From Isoetes taiwanensis (taxonomy: Eukaryota; Streptophyta; Lycopodiopsida; Isoetales; Isoetaceae), in contig JAJEKV010000053.1 of assembly GCA_021234155.1 (NCBI GenBank), positions 9,555,798 through 9,619,797 on the forward strand: a stretch of 64,000 nucleotides of DNA. The letters are read 5' to 3'. Shown here piece after piece: positions 58,256 through 64,000 of the stretch. The notes beneath the pieces are model-generated. The model had not been told where the DNA came from and did no database searches. It saw only the letters and a program-made list of their open reading frames with translations. Each line of letters begins with the position of its first letter. Within the stretch, counting starts at the first letter, position 1. The position numbers and the translations under genes were made by a program.

Positions 58256-58484
58256 AAGTAATTTTTCTTCCATTCAAAATCCGCTGCTGCTTGTGTTTGA
58301 TCCTTCGAATCCTACTGTTGTTGCTATGAGCCATAAACAGACGTGCATAAGCTATCCCAGGCTGATTCTATGAAGCTTTGCGGCGTCCTGGGTTGCTCTG
58401 ATGCTAGAATGCAGTGCAGTGCTGGGCCAAGCTTTTGAGTTTTGACTATGGCGGCCATCTTTAGCCAAAATGCCTCGCCCAGAC

Positions 58485-58705
58485 GCGTTAAGGCCGATAA
58501 CGCCCTCCCTCGGAGTTATGGGCGGGAAAATGGCCTCGTGGCCATGTGGCCACGAAATTCCTCTACGGCCGAGGAATTTCGTGGCCACATGGCCACGAGG
58601 CCATTTTCGGCCGAGGAATTTCGTGGCCACATGGCCACGAGGCCATTTTCCTGGCCCATAACTCCTCGGGAGAGGACGTTATCTACCCCATCGGCCCTAC
58701 AAAAG
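58485..58705. repeat. Fold-back element with a perfect 38-bp-arm hairpin and a 42-bp duplication
   Basis: The arms at 58526-58563 and 58571-58608 are exact reverse complements over 38 bp around a 7-bp loop. A 42-bp piece (58567-58608) is repeated exactly at 58609-58650. Weaker outer arms (GATAACGCCCTCCCTCGG-AGTTATGGGC against CCCATAACTCC-TCGGG-GTTATC) extend the fold to about 220 bp. Perfect identity implies recent origin or active conversion. No target duplication was confirmed, so the element class is unknown. Confidence 0.85.
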
Positions 58706-59316
58706 AACTCCATCTCGCACACTCTAAATTGGGACCTTCGTCCAAAAAAAAGGCCATACCAATTAAAGAATCCCCCCTCCACCCCTTTTTTTAATATTTA
58801 TAATATTCCTTTATGGACCACGCTTTTCAAGATAGACGCCGCCCATTAATGGGGCACACTCATAAATATGCACGTCACCCGAGAATTCAAATTTTAATTC
58901 ATATGGAAACCATTCCTATTTTCCAATGCCATGGGAACATAGGAAGGGTTATTCCACAAATGGGGGAAAATAGGAAGGGTTTCCACATCTGATCAAATTT
59001 TTTTGAAAGGTGTATGCTCTTCTTGCGCTTGCACTCCGCCATTGCATTCTCCTTATGGATCCGGAGCTTAGACACATTTGAGCGATGGGAGGAGGATGCT
59101 TCTACAGATTCATCTCTATATGATTCAGATGAAACTATAAGTGATTTTGCTTTTGAAAATATTGACAATGTTGACAATATTGACATTTTTAACGAAGCTT
59201 CATACTACTTGATGGTGCATTGTCTTAAGTTTCCTCTATTCAAGATGTCCTTCACGCAGATCCTTAAGTTCGAAGCAAATGTCAACATCAATTGAAGTAC
59301 GTGTTTCCCGAGTTGG

Positions 59317-59360
59317 CCCCTAATGTTGCAATATGTAGCCCCTAATGTTGCAATATGGTC
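59317..59360 (+). repeat. 22-bp tandem duplication
   Basis: CCCCTAATGTTGCAATATG occurs twice with a 22-bp step (59317 and 59339). Confidence 0.8.
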
Positions 59361-59639
59361 TCCTTTAAGCATATAATCTAACCATAGAATGTAACCTATA
59401 AGGTTTATATATGTTAAGATAAGATATGCTAGGGATATAATAGAACATACCAATGTTGCAAAGGTTCGCGCAACTTGTGGTGAGGTATTGTTCAAGTTCC
59501 TATGGACTACAACCAAAATATAGATGTGATAAGATATTGTTTAGGGTGCTATAGACTACAAGTAAAATAAACATTTTATGCCCATTGAGGATTGTCATGG
59601 ACAAGTGTTGCCATTCCAATTAGATTCTTCAAACATCCA

Positions 59640-60050
59640 AATCAGTTCTTCATAATCGGGCAAGTAGCAAATGCCATAAGTTCTTCATACTCGGCAACTA
59701 GCAAATGCCACAAGTACAAGTAGAAGGCTATCTAATGTATGGAGTTAAAATAATATGTATTTTGAGATGTGGTTGCGGTTTGCATTTTACTCAAAGAATA
59801 GGGTCTTGCTAATATACACTTTCCAGAAGTCTTGTCGGAAAAGCATACGAGTTAAAATGTCTGTCTTAACTAAAACAGTTGAAGGAAAAAAATCTTCAAA
59901 GTTAAAATGTCTGTCTCAACTAAAACAGTTGAAAGAAAAAAATCTTCAAAAATCAGCTCCTACATAATACGAGCTCAAATTAAGTTCTTCATAACTCGGG
60001 CAAGTAGCAAATGCCATAAGTTCTACATACTTGGCAACTAGCAAATGTTA
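59640..60050 (+). repeat. Direct repeats: ~70-bp dispersed pair and exact-length 50-bp tandem pair
   Basis: A ~70-bp segment with CGGGCAAGTAGCAAATGCC occurs at about 59640-59710 and 59979-60050. Between them a 50-bp unit is tandemly duplicated (59851-59900 and 59901-59950) with two differences. The unit length is not a multiple of three, so the small frame across it is probably not protein. Confidence 0.85.
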
Positions 60051-61367
60051 TGAAATGAAAATAAATTGTTTAAAATATCATAGCAGACTCCCAATTATCA
60101 CCTAATGCCCACCAATTGTATCATAAGAATATCTGAACAAGAATAAGTGAATTAAAAGCATCATCGTCTATAGCCTAGCATTCATATGGCATCTAAAATA
60201 CTTTCTTTGACTGCCTCATAATATACAAGACGTTTGGCAAAAACTTGCTGGAAAGGAGACAAAAGTAGTATAATTCAAGCAGCTGTAATTCTGTAGCAGA
60301 CCAGTTCACCATGAAATGCTACAATATAAGACTAAAGGACCATGATGAGGAAAATGAATATAAAGCGTTTGATTTCATTGAAATGCTATCAGTACTTGAA
60401 GACGAGTAACATATTCTTCCTCTTATTTAGCAAAAGAGATGTTGAGTTTATCTATATTCAGATCTCAAAAAAATTTAGCCTGTTGAGCAGTGAGAATGAA
60501 AGAATCTTTGTCTTGAGTGCTTTCGTCTGGCCCACATGTTTAAACAGACATGTACAAGGCGCTTCCCATTTCATCTCATAACTGAAGATGGTTCTAGTTA
60601 TGGTGAAAGGATTAACAGTTTAAGTAAATCATTTCATTTATCCATTAGCAAAGTGGAAGATCCGACAACTAAACTAATGACAAGGTTGAAATGTGAAAAA
60701 GGGAATAACAATGTTTAATTAAGAGAGAGAAATTTAAAGATGTACCGGCCAAAGAACTTGCTCAAATCGGCCAGATTAGAGTGTGAACTGCCAGGTTCAC
60801 CATAGTAACTTAGGTATTTAAGACATCGATGCCAACTGACAAGGCTTTTATCATAGCATCTTCATATTCTCTATTTGCCTTCTCCGTTTCGGATCCTAAA
60901 TAGGTGCCTAATTCCAAGAAAGAACTGTAAATACCATCAATATTTCTGGCAAATAGATGCGTCAAAATCATATCTGTGCTTAGAGAGGTTTCCATACTTG
61001 TTCTCTTCGTAAAGAATAACTCAATGCTCAAACTGAACACTAAATAAAACTCAAATCACAAGAAACTAAGCTCAAATTGAACTTACCCCTTGAAGAAGGC
61101 ATGTTTACAGCAGAAGGCAAAGGGATACCGTAGAAGGCATGTTTACCTCTTCAAAAGAGTGAAGTTCCAACCATAGCTCTATGCATACAGTTATATATAC
61201 AATAAGGTAACACCTATAAACTATCATGACCACCATCTATGCACAATGATATACCAACCACAGAATTGCAGCATAACTTTGGTGGTGGATTTATTAATGC
61301 AAACGAAGTTACACCCAAACATAAGATTGGCTTATATATCCAGATTGTGGAGATCACCTTGATTATC
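60051..61367. other. Noncoding or unresolved DNA
   Basis: A - strand 76-codon frame (60810-61040; LFARNIDGIYSSFLELGTYL, ANREYEDAMIKALS) is protein-like and might be an exon, but no family is recognised. Nothing else is seen. Confidence 0.3.
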
Positions 61368-61851
61368 GGACCGCCGTATTTAGAGTCCGGGATGTGGTAT
61401 TTTCGGACTTTTTTTGTGGTGTTTTTGGCCACCCGTTATCAGACACTGTGCACTTCACAGTTTTAAGCTCATAATCAACTGTTTTAGGTCATTTTTTGCT
61501 TGATCCGGCTCTATCTGAGCTCAAATCACTTCCTCTCTTCATCAAACTAGTGTTAAAGAGGAAGACAAAGTGATTGGAAGGGCTTTTGAAGCATTTTCAA
61601 GCCGTCCAGGAAGCTGCAAGAGGGATCCGACCAAAGATTTTGACTCCGCCGCGCAGTTTCCTGCTTGGATTTTGGCCAGAAATACCACTTTTTGGCCAGA
61701 AATACCATATTTTTGGCCAGAAACACCACTTTTTTTGGCCAGAAACACCACTTTTTTGGCCGGAAATACCACTTGGCTGATATCGGATGACCGGAAACAC
61801 CACAAAAAAAGTCCGGAAATACCACATCCCGGACTCTATATACGGGCGTCC
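61368..61851. mobile_element. Mutator-type MITE (484 bp), 9-bp target duplication
   Basis: Terminal inverted repeats of 75 bp (61368-61442 and 61777-61851) match at 66 positions by my count. The exact 9-bp duplication TTGATTATC flanks them at 61359-61367 and 61852-61860. Long TIRs with a 9-bp duplication are the Mutator-superfamily signature. The interior contains about five tandem TTTGGCCAGAAAYACCA-like units that resemble the inner part of the TIR. No transposase frame is present. Confidence 0.92.
61671..61782 (+). repeat. Tandem ~20-bp repeats inside the Mutator MITE
   Basis: GGCCAGAAATACCACTTTTT and close variants occur five times before a GGCCGGAAATACCACTTGG copy that grades into the right TIR. 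Confidence 0.85.
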
Positions 61852-61860
61852 TTGATTATC

Positions 61861-64000
61861 TATACAAACTTGAAATAACTAATTGAGTGTCAGATTAGAG
61901 ATAATTCGTATCTCTGTATACAAGCAGTGATTGATTTGATTTTATCTTGTCTACAAAGAAAACTAAACCCCTGTTCTTCACAAGATCAGACAACCTGAGA
62001 AGCTCAAATTTGAGATTGAGAAGCAGAAAAGAAACCATAGCACTGAGATTTCGAAGAGATGGGTCATTGATGTGAAGAAGCCAGAGGATATGCTCAAAAA
62101 GGATAGCATCACAATCAAGCAAAATAAAACACCCTTCTTCAGCACCAGACCTGTTATCGAAACTTGTGAATTCTCCGACCTTGGGCCTTTCAAGTAAGCA
62201 CTGGACAACTCCATGCTCCAGGATCCGTGGCTCAACCCTGCTTTGCAGGTTCCAGCTCTTTATAAATTGATGTGCTTCTTGTTCTTTCCGGGAGTATTTT
62301 TTCCCCTTTTTTTTGGATCATCTGCTTGATGTTTTTTCTTTCTTGCTCAAAATCTTGATCGGCGGCTAAAAATTTGCATCGTATTTAGCATCTTTGCCAA
62401 TTGGATCGACAAGAATGCTCTGTTTTTCGGCTTCATACAAGGAAGGATGGGACAAGATTCTGTTTCCTTACAGTTCAAGAAAGACGCACAACAGCTTCCA
62501 CTGGCAAATTAGTTCAGCTTTTTCTGCTGCTTCAGACGCACTTACCTGCAGACCGAATCTACTACAGAGTTTCTGCCTCTCAAGGAATATCAGACCTACA
62601 CATTGACTATTAGATAATGCAAATTCTTCAAAATTTTGATCAAATAGGAGCTGATTTTACCCGTCTGATCCTGCTTAATATTGCAAGTGGCTTGTCATAG
62701 TTATGAATCCTGGCTCGCTGTAGTTATGAGCTGATTGGTAAACGAAAATAGAACGTGCTCAATCACAAATTGATAAACCGATTCCATTCCATCCAAGCTT
62801 ACAAAAAAAATGGCCATTTGGATTCAAACAAGCACGATGCAAGCCAAGAAGAGGAACTTTTTTTTCTCAAAAATTTGCCCAAATCGGGCTGTAGACATTA
62901 AATCACTTAAATTTATGAATGGTGGATGTCATTCAAAAAAAAAAAATCTATGGAAACCCTTCTGGGCTTCAAATGTGGAAACCCTTCCAAGTTTGTTGGA
63001 AATTTGGAAGGGTTTCCAATTTTCTATGAATTCTAACCCAAATAGGGCGGAGATAGTTTGAGCGTTCAAAAGCGGACAAAAAATGATCTTTTGGGAACCT
63101 TATCGCTAATTGCTTTTTCGAAAATATTAAAAAACAAAAACCGCCATTGATTCCCAACCGGTCCCTGTATCAGACTTTCTATTTTCGATTGCCTGCAAAT
63201 CCAGCCGTGAGGTAAGACTACTGTAAAAAAAAAACATGAATTCGTGCAAGGCCTGGCCCATCGACCAATTTCCGGCCAGGCAGGAGCCCCGCCTAGCCCG
63301 ATCCGGTCCCTGTATCAGAGTTCTATTTTGGGTTGCCTTCACATGGAGCCGTGAGATCAAGACCATTGTAAAAAGAACCTGAATCCAACGGCCCAAAGTT
63401 TTTTCACCCCAAAAAACCAACAAAACCACCCCATTCCTGTCATTGGGGAACCTACTCACATGATAGGCCACATCATTCAAATTTAATAGCATTTAATCGA
63501 AGCCCATTGAAAGCTCCTACCTTCTTCGAGTTTTCTTTCTGCTGATTGGCTTCTGGGGATGCTTGGGCCTTACGGATTTTTCAACTTACTTGGCATGCAC
63601 GACCAGATGTGGTGTTATCGATATGCTTTGTGTCTTAAAACAAAATTCGATATGTTTCCTGCTTTTGCCCTACCAATTTCAGGGGTTCCATGTGCGACTC
63701 CTATAAGACTTGCCAGCATAGATTTACCATTCTTTTAAATTTCCTCAATTCCAGCCTGGTTTTCCCACACCATTTCTTCCTCCGTCCCTCCCCACAAGCT
63801 TCAACGGCCATAGCTACAGAGCTTGCAACCTATATCTAGTCTCACAATAAATGAGGTGATTACTTCTCATGTTGAAAATTTGATTATAAAGGGGCTGAAA
63901 AATGTAGGAAATACTTGTTTTTTCAATTAACTGATGCAAAATTCACTTGTCTTGAGCTACCTCCGTAGTTATTTCTTTAAGGATTTGTTGCTTAAGAAAG
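61861..64000. other. AT-rich right flank without a recognised gene
   Basis: Two structures stand out. One is a 15-bp perfect inverted repeat TGGAAACCCTTCCAA at 62976-62990 and 63004-63018. The other is an imperfect ~144-bp direct repeat whose shared start CCGGTCCCTGTATCAGA lies at about 63159 and 63303. The 70-codon frames at 62394-62613 have no known domain. Confidence 0.45.

Noticed and set aside
58442-58849. 135-codon + frame with repeated MATRPFS/AEEFRGH words
   Set aside because: It reads across the perfect hairpin and the 42-bp duplication. The repeats, not coding selection, keep it open.
61542-61878. Frames of 68-102 codons on both strands
   Set aside because: They are generated by the GGCCAGAAATACCAC tandem repeats and TIRs of the Mutator MITE.

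Overview
This is nuclear DNA of a land plant, most likely a seed plant with a large, repeat-rich genome. A gymnosperm is plausible but not proven. The evidence is a plastid-targeted PAP/fibrillin gene, a plant-type CACTA transposase, an L1-type LINE of plant architecture, small DNA transposons, and no sign of operons or bacterial genes. Almost all of the window is transposable elements at different stages of decay, so most open frames are transposon remnants.

Layout. 1-4638: nearly intact L1-type LINE on the + strand (end of ORF1, all of ORF2 with two in-frame stops, 3' UTR, poly-A). 4639-9060: old decayed DNA with no recognisable gene. 9060-12600: minisatellite, tRNA-like sequences, and an LTR-retrotransposon end on the - strand with a tRNA-iMet primer-binding site, broken by a 745-bp non-autonomous CACTA element. 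12.88-14.83 kb: 5'-truncated copy of a second, non-L1 LINE family ('LINE-B'), ending in a (CTATT)n tail. 15.03-15.36 kb and 39.78-39.93 kb: exons of a zinc-free quinone-oxidoreductase-like gene, probably a pseudogene. These exons are separated by a 24.3-kb CACTA transposon (15430-39764, CACTACAA ends, ATT target duplication) that landed in a small intron, 9 bp before the acceptor side resumes.

The CACTA element is the centre of the window. It has subterminal arrays of CGTCGTT/AACGACG motifs, a decayed TNP2 transposase (18.86-22.08 kb), a possible second transposon gene (37.4-38.8 kb), and cargo: a SET-like fragment, a WG-repeat (possible Argonaute-hook) fragment, a degenerate protein-kinase-like frame, other unidentified frames, and an 8-kb tandem satellite of ~1.1-kb units. 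Two related leader repeats precede its two main coding blocks.

40-45 kb holds a hAT-type MITE (8-bp target duplication) and a few unidentified frames. 45.41-50.30 kb is a full-length-looking but decayed second LINE-B copy on the - strand: a (GGAA)n tail, RT, APE endonuclease, putative ORF1, and tandem ~107-bp 5' repeats. 51518-52411 is the best protein-coding gene, an uninterrupted 297-codon PAP/fibrillin. The rest is AT-rich noncoding DNA with a perfect 38-bp-arm hairpin at 58.5 kb, short tandem duplications near 59-60 kb, and a 484-bp Mutator-type MITE at 61.4 kb.
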